Source: Paenibacillus whitsoniae (lineage in GTDB: Bacteria > Bacillota > Bacilli > Paenibacillales > NBRC-103111). Taken from it: a DNA stretch of 64,000 nt. Below, piece after piece: positions 44,117-51,722 of this stretch. The position numbers were made by a program, and so were the translations under genes. Under the pieces are notes generated by a model. That model saw only the letters and a list, made by a program, of their open reading frames with translations, made no database searches and was not told where the DNA came from. The stretch covers positions 1 through 64,000 of the forward strand of contig NZ_RXHU01000054.1 of assembly GCF_003955665.1 (NCBI RefSeq), read 5' to 3'. How positions within the stretch are numbered: position 1 is the stretch's first letter; each line of letters begins with the position of its first letter.

Positions 44117-44629
44117 ATGAATTTTAAAGATTACATCCGCGTTATCCCCGATTTCCCGCAGCCTGGTATTCGCTTCAAGGACATTACAACGCTTTTGCAA
44201 AACGGCGATGTGTACAAAGAAGCGATCGAACAGCTGAAAGCGCTGGTAAAGGATAAAGAAATCGACGTTATCGCAGGCCCGGAGGCGCGCGGTTTTGTGA
44301 TCGGCGCTCCGCTGGCTATCGCGCTTGGCGTCGGCTTCGTGCCGATTCGCAAGAGCGGCAAGCTGCCGGGTGAAACGATTAAAGCTGACTACGCATTGGA
44401 ATACGGCAAGGATAAGCTGGCGATGCACAGCGATGCGATCAAGCCAGGCCAGAAGGTGCTGATCGCCGACGACCTGCTCGCAACCGGCGGAACGATTAAG
44501 ACTTCGGTGGATCTTGTGAAGCAGCTCGGCGGCGAAGTCATCGGTGCAGCTTTCTTGATCGAGCTTACGTACCTGGACGGCCGCAACAAATTTGAAGGCA
44601 TCGACGTGGTATCGTTGGTCCAATACTAA
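44117..44629 (+). CDS. apt: Adenine phosphoribosyltransferase
   Basis: A 170-residue purine-salvage enzyme making AMP from adenine and PRPP. FPQPGIRFKDITTLL, GPEARGFVIG and the PRPP motif VLIADDLLATGGT are plain. ATG 44117 has GGAGG at the right distance; a TTG six bases earlier is too close. recJ-apt-relA order as in Bacillus. Confidence 0.97.
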   Translation: MNFKDYIRVIPDFPQPGIRFKDITTLLQNGDVYKEAIEQLKALVKDKEIDVIAGPEARGFVIGAPLAIALGVGFVPIRKSGKLPGETIKADYALEYGKDKLAMHSDAIKPGQKVLIADDLLATGGTIKTSVDLVKQLGGEVIGAAFLIELTYLDGRNKFEGIDVVSLVQY

Positions 44630-44637
44630 TCCTGATT

Positions 44638-44672
44638 GAGGATCGAATACGCTTGTATTCGATTCTCTTTTT
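44638..44672 (+). terminator. Terminator after apt
   Basis: GAGGATCGAATAC (44638-44650) pairs with GTATTCGATTCTC (44655-44667) over a GCTT loop, followed by TTTTT. Confidence 0.85.
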
Positions 44673-44779
44673 AATAGAGAAATGATGCATTTTGTCGAAC
44701 GCTTGTCAGCCAATCCTTGACGAGGAGCCTGACTTGCAGGCATAATGAATAAAAATCACTAAAAGGAATGGGTAGATGC

Positions 44780-46963
44780 ATGGGTATAGAGCAGCTGCTG
44801 GAGAAGGCCGCCACCTATCTGAAGGAGAATGATTTGCAGAGGATTCGGGAGGCCTATGAATTCGCGGATGAAGCCCATCATGGCCAAGTGCGCAAATCGG
44901 GTGAGCCCTATATTCTGCATCCGCTCGCCGTTGCAGAGATATTGGTGAACATGCAGATGGACGTCACCTCGGTGATTGCGGCACTTTTGCATGATGTCGT
45001 GGAAGATACGACCGTTTCGCTGGAAACGGTTCTTGATAAATTCGGCAAGACGTGTGCGATGCTCGTCGACGGTTTGACGAAGCTAGAGCGAATTAAGTTC
45101 AAATCGAAGGAAGAACAGCAGAACGAGAATTATCGCAAAATGTTCGTCGCGATGGCGCAAGATATTCGCGTCATTCTAATCAAGCTGGCGGACCGTCTGC
45201 ACAATATGCGCACGCTGAAATATCAGTCGGAGGAGAGCCAACGCCGGATCGCGGAGGAGACGCTGGAAATCTTTTGTCCGATTGCGCACAGGCTCGGGAT
45301 CTCGACGATTAAATGGGAAATGGAGGACATCGCCCTCCGTTATTTGAATCCGCAGCAGTACTACCGGATCGTCAATCTGATGCAGAAGAAGCGAACCGAG
45401 CGCGAGCAGTACATCGAGGACGTGATTCACAGCATCAAAGAGAAGCTGGATGAAATGGGGATTCAAGGCGATATCTCCGGAAGACCGAAGCATTTGTACA
45501 GCATCTATAAAAAAATGAGTTCCCGCGGCAAGCAGTTCAACGAAATCTACGATTTGATGGCTTTGCGCGTCATTGTGGACAATATCAAAGACTGCTACGC
45601 TTCTTTGGGTATTATTCATACGCTGTGGAAGCCGATGCCGGGCAGGTTCAAGGATTATATCGCCATGCCGAAGCCGAACATGTACCAGTCGCTGCATACG
45701 ACAGTCATCGGCCCGAAAGGCGAGCCGCTGGAAGTGCAGATCCGTACGTGGGAGATGCACCGCACCTCGGAATTCGGGATCGCCGCACACTGGGCGTACA
45801 AAGAAGGCGGCTCGATCGTGCCCTCAGGCACTTTTGAGGATAAAATGAGCTGGTTCCGCGAAATTCTGGAGCTGCAGCAGGAGACGCAGGACGCTTCGGA
45901 ATTTATGGAATCGATGAAGATGGATTTCTTCTCGGATCTTGTCTTTGTCTTTACCCCGAAAGGCGAAGTCATTGAGCTGCCGGCGGGGTCGGTGCCGCTC
46001 GATTTTGCGTACCGGATTCATACGGAAGTCGGGAATCGGACGATCGGTGCGAAGGTCAATTCGCGGATCGTTCCGCTTGACCATAAGCTCAAGACCGGCG
46101 ATATTATTGAAATTTTGACGTCCAAGCACTCTTACGGGCCGAGCCAGGACTGGATAAAAATTGCGCAATCCTCACATGCGCGCAGCAAAATCAAGCAGTG
46201 GTTCAAGAAAGAGAAGCGCGAGGAGAACGTGGAGAAGGGCCGCGACTTGATCGAGCGTGAGTTGAAGCGCTTGGCGATCGAGCCGTCCACATTGATGAGC
46301 GACGAGAAGATGCTGGAAGCGGCAAAGAAGTTCAATTTTGCCGATATTGAAGATATGCTTTCGGCCGTTGGGTTTGGCGGCATCACGGCGGCGCAAATTT
46401 GCACGAAGCTGACGGAGAAGCTGCGCAAGGAGCAGGAAGAAGCGCAGATCATCAAGCTGAGCAGCGAGGTCAAGGAAGTCAAGGCGCCGGCGAGCGACAA
46501 GAAGTCGCGGCCGACAAACGGCGTGCGCGTCAAGGGCGTCGATAATTTGCTCGTGCGTTTTGCCCGCTGCTGCAATCCGGTGCCTGGCGACGAAATTATC
46601 GGCTATATTACGCGCGGACGCGGCGTATCCGTCCACCGCTCGGACTGCACAAACATTCCGACGGCGATGGGCGAAGAGGAACGCGTCATTGAGGTCGATT
46701 GGGCGGATATGGTCGAATCGAACTTCAACGTCGAGATTGAAATTACCGGACACGACCGCCGCGGCTTCCTGAACGAAGTGCTGCAGGCTGTTTCCGAAAG
46801 CAAGACGATGATTTCGGCCGTGTCAGGCCGTTCGGATAAAAATAAAATGGCGACGATTCATATGACCATTTTGATCAAAAATTTGGATCATTTACAGTCC
46901 GTTGTGGAGAAAATCAAACGCGTGAAAGATGTATATTCGGTTTCGCGGATCATGCAGACGTAA
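44780..46963 (+). CDS. relA: Bifunctional (p)ppGpp synthetase/hydrolase RelA
   Basis: A 727-residue stringent-response enzyme. Order: HD hydrolase domain (about 25-180; HHGQVRKSGEPYILHP, LLHDVVEDT), synthetase domain (about 225-340; GRPKHLYSIYKKM, NEIYDLMALRVIV, PNMYQSLHTTV), TGS (about 390-450), helical and Cys-containing region (RFARCCNPVPGD) and C-terminal ACT (about 650-725). Both catalytic domains look intact. ATG 44780 gives MGIEQLLEKA; an ATG 12 bases earlier is less well placed. Confidence 0.97.
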   Translation: MGIEQLLEKAATYLKENDLQRIREAYEFADEAHHGQVRKSGEPYILHPLAVAEILVNMQMDVTSVIAALLHDVVEDTTVSLETVLDKFGKTCAMLVDGLTKLERIKFKSKEEQQNENYRKMFVAMAQDIRVILIKLADRLHNMRTLKYQSEESQRRIAEETLEIFCPIAHRLGISTIKWEMEDIALRYLNPQQYYRIVNLMQKKRTEREQYIEDVIHSIKEKLDEMGIQGDISGRPKHLYSIYKKMSSRGKQFNEIYDLMALRVIVDNIKDCYASLGIIHTLWKPMPGRFKDYIAMPKPNMYQSLHTTVIGPKGEPLEVQIRTWEMHRTSEFGIAAHWAYKEGGSIVPSGTFEDKMSWFREILELQQETQDASEFMESMKMDFFSDLVFVFTPKGEVIELPAGSVPLDFAYRIHTEVGNRTIGAKVNSRIVPLDHKLKTGDIIEILTSKHSYGPSQDWIKIAQSSHARSKIKQWFKKEKREENVEKGRDLIERELKRLAIEPSTLMSDEKMLEAAKKFNFADIEDMLSAVGFGGITAAQICTKLTEKLRKEQEEAQIIKLSSEVKEVKAPASDKKSRPTNGVRVKGVDNLLVRFARCCNPVPGDEIIGYITRGRGVSVHRSDCTNIPTAMGEEERVIEVDWADMVESNFNVEIEITGHDRRGFLNEVLQAVSESKTMISAVSGRSDKNKMATIHMTILIKNLDHLQSVVEKIKRVKDVYSVSRIMQT

Positions 46964-46978
46964 GGCAAGGAGATTGCG

Positions 46979-47419
46979 ATGAGAGTAGTGGTACAGCGAT
47001 GCAAGCAGGCAGCCGTGTCGGTCGATGGACAAACGGTTGGGGAGATCGGACGAGGGCTGATGCTGCTGGTCGGCATTACGCATGAAGATACAGAGAAGGA
47101 CGCAAAGTATGTGGCGGAGAAAATCGCCGGGTTGCGCATTTTTGAAGATGAAACCGGGAAGATGAACTTGTCCGTGCAAGAGATTGAGGGGCGTATTTTA
47201 TCGGTGTCGCAGTTCACCTTATATGGCGATTGCCGGAAAGGGAAGCGACCGAACTTTATGGCGGCGGCAAGACCGGAGCAGGCGGAGCCGCTCTATGATT
47301 ATTTTAATCGGGAGCTTCGCGCACAGGGCCTGCAGGTGGAGACGGGCGTGTTCGGGGCGATGATGGACGTGTCGTTGACAAACTGGGGGCCGGTTACGCT
47401 CATGATTGAGAGCAAGTAG
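46979..47419 (+). CDS. dtd: D-aminoacyl-tRNA deacylase
   Basis: A 146-residue enzyme that removes D-amino acids and glycine mischarged on tRNA. SVSQFTLYGD (active-site Thr region) and the Gly-cisPro motif in NWGPVTLMI are present. Fifteen bp after relA, so co-transcribed. It is the last backbone gene before island 2. Confidence 0.96.
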   Translation: MRVVVQRCKQAAVSVDGQTVGEIGRGLMLLVGITHEDTEKDAKYVAEKIAGLRIFEDETGKMNLSVQEIEGRILSVSQFTLYGDCRKGKRPNFMAAARPEQAEPLYDYFNRELRAQGLQVETGVFGAMMDVSLTNWGPVTLMIESK

Positions 47420-47485
47420 CGCGGGATGGGGTAGAGAAGGCTTGGGTATACTAGCAAGTAGATACCAGCCGGAAGGAGCCGTCTC

Positions 47486-47659
47486 GTGCGCCAATCAATC
47501 AAAGAGAAAATGATGACTTCAGCGGAGCAGCAATGGCAGCATGCGAGCTTTGCGGAACGGATGAGCCAAGCCGCAGCGTTTGCCGATGTAGAGATCAGCC
47601 GTGAGTTTACGTCCGCTCAGGAACAGATGAAGAGCATTCCGAAAAAATCATATCGGTAA
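47486..47659 (+). CDS. Small hypothetical protein, 57 residues
   Basis: A frame starting GTG at 47486 (MRQSIKEKMM) and ending IPKKSYR, with AAGGAG seven bases upstream. The product is hydrophilic, largely helical and without Cys or a membrane segment. It follows dtd by 66 bp. It is too short for usual ORF cut-offs, and I recognise no family. Confidence 0.55.
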   Translation: MRQSIKEKMMTSAEQQWQHASFAERMSQAAAFADVEISREFTSAQEQMKSIPKKSYR

Positions 47660-47760
47660 AAGCCGAAGCCGCGCGTACTGGTTTATCGACAGTGCTCGCG
47701 GTTTTTTGTTGATGTTGGTAGTGCCGTGCTCGTCGGGACTTTCTGCCACCACTCCTCCAA

Positions 47761-47950
47761 TGAACTGGAATTTATCCAGTACATTTTCGCATTTTCGCCC
47801 AAATCGAGGGGCTGAACTGGAATTCTTCCAGTACATTTGTACGTTTAGCAGCCGCTCCCTGAAAAATATTGAAATGAACTGGAGTTTTTCCAGTTCAGCA
47901 GGTGCCGAGGCCGTTTCCAGGCAAAATGAGCTGGAGGTTTTCCAGTTCAT
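47761..47950. repeat. Array of four related palindromes
   Basis: Four 23-24 bp imperfect palindromes with core ACTGGAA-N3-TTCCAGT lie at 47761-47784, 47813-47836, 47875-47897 and 47927-47950. Start-to-start distances are 52, 62 and 52 bp. Copies 3 and 4 form 9-bp stems (TGAACTGGA/TCCAGTTCA, with one G-T pair in copy 4). The spacers are unrelated to each other. Long translations across this stretch on either strand are by-products of the repeat. The remainder of 47660-48219 shows no gene. Confidence 0.85.
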
Positions 47951-48219
47951 GGACGCACAAAGCCCTTACTTGGTGGATGTCGTCTGACTCCCCTGTTGTA
48001 GATAAAGATTGAGGTTCGCAACAATGGCAGAACAAGCTCCGAACATGGATTCATGCTAAAGTCGGAAAGGGCTATGTACGAGGTGAAAGTTTCGCATGTA
48101 CGCCAAGCTTCCTTCATCCCGCATTGCGACAAATTTCTCAACCGACAGCAAATTGTGGTAAACTAACAATTGGCATAATAGTTCCAAATGCGAGAGATAA
48201 GGTGGGTGCTTTTATCGTA

Positions 48220-50166
48220 ATGGCTAACAGGAATGGAAACCGATCGACTTCCCGGGCGTGGGTCTGGTGGATGACGATATTGATTGTTTTGACGGTGCTG
48301 GCTGCGGCCGCATCGCTGGTGTATCAATATAACCTGCATGTGGACAGCTCGAATAAGCATGCGAAACAGGCGTTGGAAGAAGTGAAGTCTGTAAAGAAAG
48401 CAAAAGACAGCTATGACGTCATCGTCGTCGGTACGGACCCTGAGGGCGTGGCTGCGGCCGTTTCTGCGGCGAGGAATGGTCTGAGTACGCTGCTCGTTGA
48501 TGGGCGTAATCGCGAGATTTTGGGCGGTCTGATGACGCTTGGCTGGATCAATTCCATTGATATGAACTATTCGACAGGGAAGACGCTGCTCGGCAAGGAC
48601 GATGTGTGGAACAAAGGCTTTTTCTCCGAGTGGTACGCCAAAATTGAAGGCGATTCCTTCGACGTGAATACAGCGGCCAATGTGTTCTATGATTTGGTCA
48701 AAAATGAAAAGAACATCGACGTACTTATGGGCACGTCCAAAATCGCGCCGTTGATGGCGGAGGGGAAATCGCTTGTGCAAGGCGCGACCATTACCCTCGC
48801 GAACGGCACGACGCAAACCGTGAAAGCGCAGTCGGTCATCGACGCGACGCAGGACGGTGATTTTGCCGCCGCGGCCGGTGTCGGCTTTACGATCGGTCAT
48901 GAGGATATCGGCGATCCCAATTCGAAAATGGCGGTTACATTGGCGTTCCGTCTTCGCGGCGTAACACCGGAAGTCTGGGACCTGATGGCGAAGCGCCTCA
49001 ATGGCGACGATGACGTCAACTCCGGCGTTAACGAAGTGAGCGTATACGGCTACAAGGAAATGAGCAATTATCCGGCGATTAATAAAACAAGAGCCAAAAT
49101 GCGCGGACTGAACATGGGCCGCCAGAACGACAACACGGTGCTGATCAACTCGCTGCAAATTTTCGGCGTCGACACGTTCAATCCGCAATCCGTCAAAGAG
49201 GCTTTCGATATCGGCAAGCAGGAGCTGCCGAACGTCGTCGACTACATGAAGAAGACGTTCCCTGAATTTGCAACGCTGGAGCTGGACGGCACGGCGCCTG
49301 AGCTGTACGTGAGAGAAACCCGTCACATGCAAGGGGAATACCGCCTCAGCATTGTCGACGTCTGCACGAATGCGGATCAATGGGACCGCATCGGCTTCGG
49401 GTCCTACCCGGTAGACATTCAGCGCATCTCGCCGACAGATTCCGGCACCGTCGTATGCAAACCGAAGCAGTACGCGATTCCGTTCCGCAGCCTCGTGCCG
49501 CTGAAGGTGGACGGACTGCTCGTCGTCGGTCGCGCGGCGAGCTACGATACGCTGCCGCATGGCAGCGCGCGCGTCATTCCGACCGGCATGGCGGAAGGCG
49601 AAGCCGCGGGTGCAGCGGCGGCGCAGGCGAAGCAGGAGAACAAGTCGTTCCGAGAATTATCCGCATCCAAGGAGAGCATTGCCAAGCTGCAAGCGCAGCT
49701 GAACAAGCAAGGTATGGTTGTGCAGCCGATCGCAATCAAGCCGCAGCCGTTCATGGAGCATAAGCAATTCGACGCACTTAAGACAGCGCTGACCTTGGGT
49801 CTTGCGGCAGGCGCTTACGACAATAACTTCCATCTGGACGATGCCGCCAATCCGAAAAGAATGGTGAACCTCATGCTCGGCGCGCGTAAAATGAAACCGG
49901 ACGCCTGGAAGGGGGACGCCAGTGCAGCGATCGCGAAGCTGGACTATGCGGATAAAATCCCGCTGACGCTCGAACAAGCGACCTATACCATGACGCAAGC
50001 CCTGGGTATAGCGGGCACGCCGGCGGAAGCCCAAGCCAAGCTGGTTGCGAACAAACTGCTGAACGAAGCTTCCTTGTCGCTGATTGCCGACAAACAAAAG
50101 CTGACGAACGGCGACACTTATGTGTTGATCAAAGATCTGAAGGTCGGCCTGACGGGCAAACCGTAA
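48220..50166 (+). CDS. Membrane-anchored FAD-dependent oxidoreductase
   Basis: A 648-residue protein with a positively charged N-terminus, one TM segment (about 15-38, WVWWMTILIVLTVLAAAASLVY) and an FAD_oxidored-like body beginning YDVIVVGTDPEGVAAAVSAARNG. The first Gly of the usual GxGxxG is partly replaced (VGTDPEG). Later parts include VIDATQDGDFAAAAGV and LLVVGRAASYDTLPHGSARVIPTGMAEGEAAG, typical of the family. The C-terminal 140 residues (about 510-648) are helical and unassigned. ATG 48220 is favoured by the signal-anchor layout; an in-frame GTG at 48202 is possible. Substrate unknown. Confidence 0.8.
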   Translation: MANRNGNRSTSRAWVWWMTILIVLTVLAAAASLVYQYNLHVDSSNKHAKQALEEVKSVKKAKDSYDVIVVGTDPEGVAAAVSAARNGLSTLLVDGRNREILGGLMTLGWINSIDMNYSTGKTLLGKDDVWNKGFFSEWYAKIEGDSFDVNTAANVFYDLVKNEKNIDVLMGTSKIAPLMAEGKSLVQGATITLANGTTQTVKAQSVIDATQDGDFAAAAGVGFTIGHEDIGDPNSKMAVTLAFRLRGVTPEVWDLMAKRLNGDDDVNSGVNEVSVYGYKEMSNYPAINKTRAKMRGLNMGRQNDNTVLINSLQIFGVDTFNPQSVKEAFDIGKQELPNVVDYMKKTFPEFATLELDGTAPELYVRETRHMQGEYRLSIVDVCTNADQWDRIGFGSYPVDIQRISPTDSGTVVCKPKQYAIPFRSLVPLKVDGLLVVGRAASYDTLPHGSARVIPTGMAEGEAAGAAAAQAKQENKSFRELSASKESIAKLQAQLNKQGMVVQPIAIKPQPFMEHKQFDALKTALTLGLAAGAYDNNFHLDDAANPKRMVNLMLGARKMKPDAWKGDASAAIAKLDYADKIPLTLEQATYTMTQALGIAGTPAEAQAKLVANKLLNEASLSLIADKQKLTNGDTYVLIKDLKVGLTGKP

Positions 50167-50172
50167 AACAAA

Positions 50173-50213
50173 AAGAGCCTTATTGCCGCAGCGGATGTGG
50201 CAGTAAGGCTCTT
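50173..50213. terminator. Bidirectional terminator, best on the minus strand
   Basis: AAGAGCCTTATTGCC pairs with GGCAGTAAGGCTCTT. The minus-strand transcript ends in TTTTTGTTTT, while the plus side has only a weak tail. It serves the FAD gene and the convergent acidic-protein gene. Confidence 0.75.
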
Positions 50214-50263
50214 ATGCTTCTAGAAAGTGTTTTGGATGATGGTAATGATGGCGGTTACAAAAC

Positions 50264-50575
50264 CTAGTCCTCTTCAGAGGCTTCTTCGGATTCATCCTCA
50301 GCTTCCGCTTCTTCGTCTTCTTCCGCCTCATCATCCTCGCCAGACTCCGCTTCGGCTTCTACTTCCGCGTCGCCAGCCTCTTCTTCTTCGGCTTCCGCTT
50401 CTTCGTCTTCCTCAGCCTCATCGGATTCTTCCGATTCGCTGGAGGAGTCTTCGCTTTCCTCGTCGGCTGCTTCTTCAGCTATTTCTTCTTCAACTTCGGC
50501 TTCCGATTCGGATTCCTCAGAGAAAAGCACCACGAGATCTTGACGATCTTCTTGAAACTCGTTTTGTAGTGTCAT
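50264..50575 (-). CDS. Extremely acidic low-complexity protein, 103 residues
   Basis: 57 of 103 residues are Glu or Asp and only one is basic (Arg11). A short ordinary start (MTLQNEFQEDRQDLVVLF) is followed by runs of E, D, S and A to the stop. GGAGG lies exactly eight bases before the ATG, and a strong terminator follows on the same strand, so it is a real gene rather than a chance frame. It has no signal peptide or membrane segment. Such chains are disordered and can bind cations or basic proteins; no function can be assigned. Confidence 0.8.
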   Translation of the reverse strand: MTLQNEFQEDRQDLVVLFSEESESEAEVEEEIAEEAADEESEDSSSESEESDEAEEDEEAEAEEEEAGDAEVEAEAESGEDDEAEEDEEAEAEDESEEASEED

Positions 50576-50726
50576 ATTTACAGCCTCCAGATGGATTATT
50601 CAAGGCCTCTTGCCTTGTTGGTACATGTATATGACAAATTAGCATGAATATACGTAGGGAAAAAATGAAATTGCTGTGAAAATGCGAAGGAGCCTGTGAT
50701 ATAGACGACTCAGGCTTTTTTTCAAT

Positions 50727-50758
50727 AAAAAACCGCCGGGCCGCAAGGCCTGGCGGGT
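50727..50758 (-). terminator. Terminator after the DoxX gene
   Basis: On the minus strand CCGCCAGGCC and GGCCCGGCGG pair around TTGC (one mismatch), followed by TTTTTT. Confidence 0.8.
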
Positions 50759-50766
50759 ACATTGTA

Positions 50767-51159
50767 TTATAGCAGGGCGTCGATGGCATAATCTCCTCCG
50801 CCGATCAAGGCGACGCCAAGGGCTACTGCAATGAGGATCAGCGGATATTCAATACCGCCGGAAGTGACCCAGAAGCCGCTTTTCAAGTGCACGGTGAATA
50901 TTGCGCCAAGCATAACGAGAATGATAAGTGCTGCGCCGACAGTGGTCCAAAGTCCCGCGGCGAAGAGCAGGCCGCCGCCAAGCTCGGCGAGTCCGACAAG
51001 AACCGCCATTAGAACGCCTGGTTTAATGCCGATAGATTCAAAGAATCCGCCTGTACCTTTGGGGCCGTAGCCGCCAAACCAACCAAACACCTTTTGTGTG
51101 CCGTGCGCCGCCATCGATAAACCGATGATCAAACGAATAATTAATAGTCCAGTTGCCAT
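50767..51159 (-). CDS. DoxX-family membrane protein (CatD-like)
   Basis: A 130-residue protein with four TM segments. LLIIRLIIGLSMAAHGTQKVFGWFGGYG and the GLAELGGGLLFAAGLWT region mark the DoxX family. In Bacillus the DoxX protein CatD is part of a quinone/thiol-stress operon controlled by HxlR-family repressors YodB and CatR. An HxlR gene is divergent here. ATG 51159 has GAGGAG ten bases upstream; a TTG nine bases earlier abuts the same site. Confidence 0.85.
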   Translation of the reverse strand: MATGLLIIRLIIGLSMAAHGTQKVFGWFGGYGPKGTGGFFESIGIKPGVLMAVLVGLAELGGGLLFAAGLWTTVGAALIILVMLGAIFTVHLKSGFWVTSGGIEYPLILIAVALGVALIGGGDYAIDALL

Positions 51160-51196
51160 TACTAACAACTCCTCTTTAAATAAATTTTGTTTAACA

Positions 51197-51243
51197 ACTT
51201 ACTTTATGTTAGTATATTATTACGAAGCACTTACTTTTGTCAA
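51197..51243 (-). promoter_or_regulatory. DoxX promoter with a 9-bp direct repeat, candidate HxlR operator
   Basis: Minus-strand promoter: TTGACA (complement of 51238-51243), 18 nt, TAATAT (complement of 51214-51219). ACTTACTTT occurs at 51197-51205 and again at 51229-51237, 32 bp apart or about three helical turns. The second copy sits inside the promoter spacer, as expected for repression. Confidence 0.6.
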
Positions 51244-51312
51244 GTGACTATGTTAAAATTGTTTTATAGGAACCGTTGCACCGTTTTGTAAAACTCGAAG
51301 GAGATGATTTGT

Positions 51313-51618
51313 ATGGAAGACTATCAACTGTGCCCGAAATTCGAGAACGCATTTGAGCTTCTGGGAAAACGTTGGACAGGGTTAATCATCCATGTGCTTT
51401 TAACTGGACCCAAGCGGTTTAAAGATATATCCGTGTTGATTCCCAGCATGAGCGACCGTATGCTTTCCGAACGATTCAAGGAATTGGAAGCCGCGGATAT
51501 TATCGTGCGTCATGTGTATCCCGAAACACCGGTTCGAATCGAGTACGAACTGACGGAGAAGGGCAAAGGCCTTAAGCCGGTGATGGACGAATTGCAGAAA
51601 TGGGCCGACCATCATTAA
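51313..51618 (+). CDS. HxlR-family transcriptional regulator (YodB/CatR-like)
   Basis: A 101-residue winged-helix protein: MEDYQLCPKFENAFELLGKRWTGLII, GPKRFKDISVLIPSMSDRMLSERFKELE and the wing VRIEYELTEKG are typical HxlR features. Cys7 in the LCPKF motif is placed like the redox-sensing Cys6 of YodB, so thiol-based sensing of quinones or aldehydes is likely. ATG 51313 is ten bases after AAGGAG; the ATG at 51304 is too close. Likely represses the divergent DoxX gene and itself. Confidence 0.88.
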   Translation: MEDYQLCPKFENAFELLGKRWTGLIIHVLLTGPKRFKDISVLIPSMSDRMLSERFKELEAADIIVRHVYPETPVRIEYELTEKGKGLKPVMDELQKWADHH

Positions 51619-51660
51619 ATATATAGTAGCCTGTGGCTTGTTTAGCACAAAAATGCAAAC

Positions 51661-51709
51661 AAAAAAGCACATAGACCTCCAACTTCGTTGAGGCTTTATG
51701 TGCTTTTTC
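51661..51709. terminator. Bidirectional terminator between the HxlR and PHP genes
   Basis: AAAAAGCACATA pairs with TATGTGCTTTTT, and an inner stem CTCCAAC/GTTGAGG closes around TTC. T-runs on both strands serve convergent genes. Confidence 0.85.
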
Positions 51710-51722
51710 GCTTTTAGGCATT

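Noticed and set aside
46979..47419. NWGPVT in Dtd as a damaged active site
   Set aside because: The Gly-Pro pair is what the family needs; the preceding residue varies, so this is not evidence of loss of function.
47761..47950. CRISPR array
   Set aside because: The repeats are imperfect 23-24 bp palindromes at unequal spacing with only four copies, and no cas genes are nearby.
47648..47987. Two overlapping hypothetical proteins of about 95-100 residues on opposite strands
   Set aside because: Both are translations of the palindrome array, with repeating NWKTSS/NWSFSS-like words and no ribosome binding site.
48153..48179. Promoter TTGTGG...CATAAT before the membrane flavoprotein gene
   Set aside because: The spacer is only 15 nt and both boxes are weak, so I could not support it.
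50691..50722. Plus-strand terminator AGCCTG...CAGGCT with a T-run
   Set aside because: The stem is only 6 bp and there is no plus-strand gene upstream of it that it would serve.
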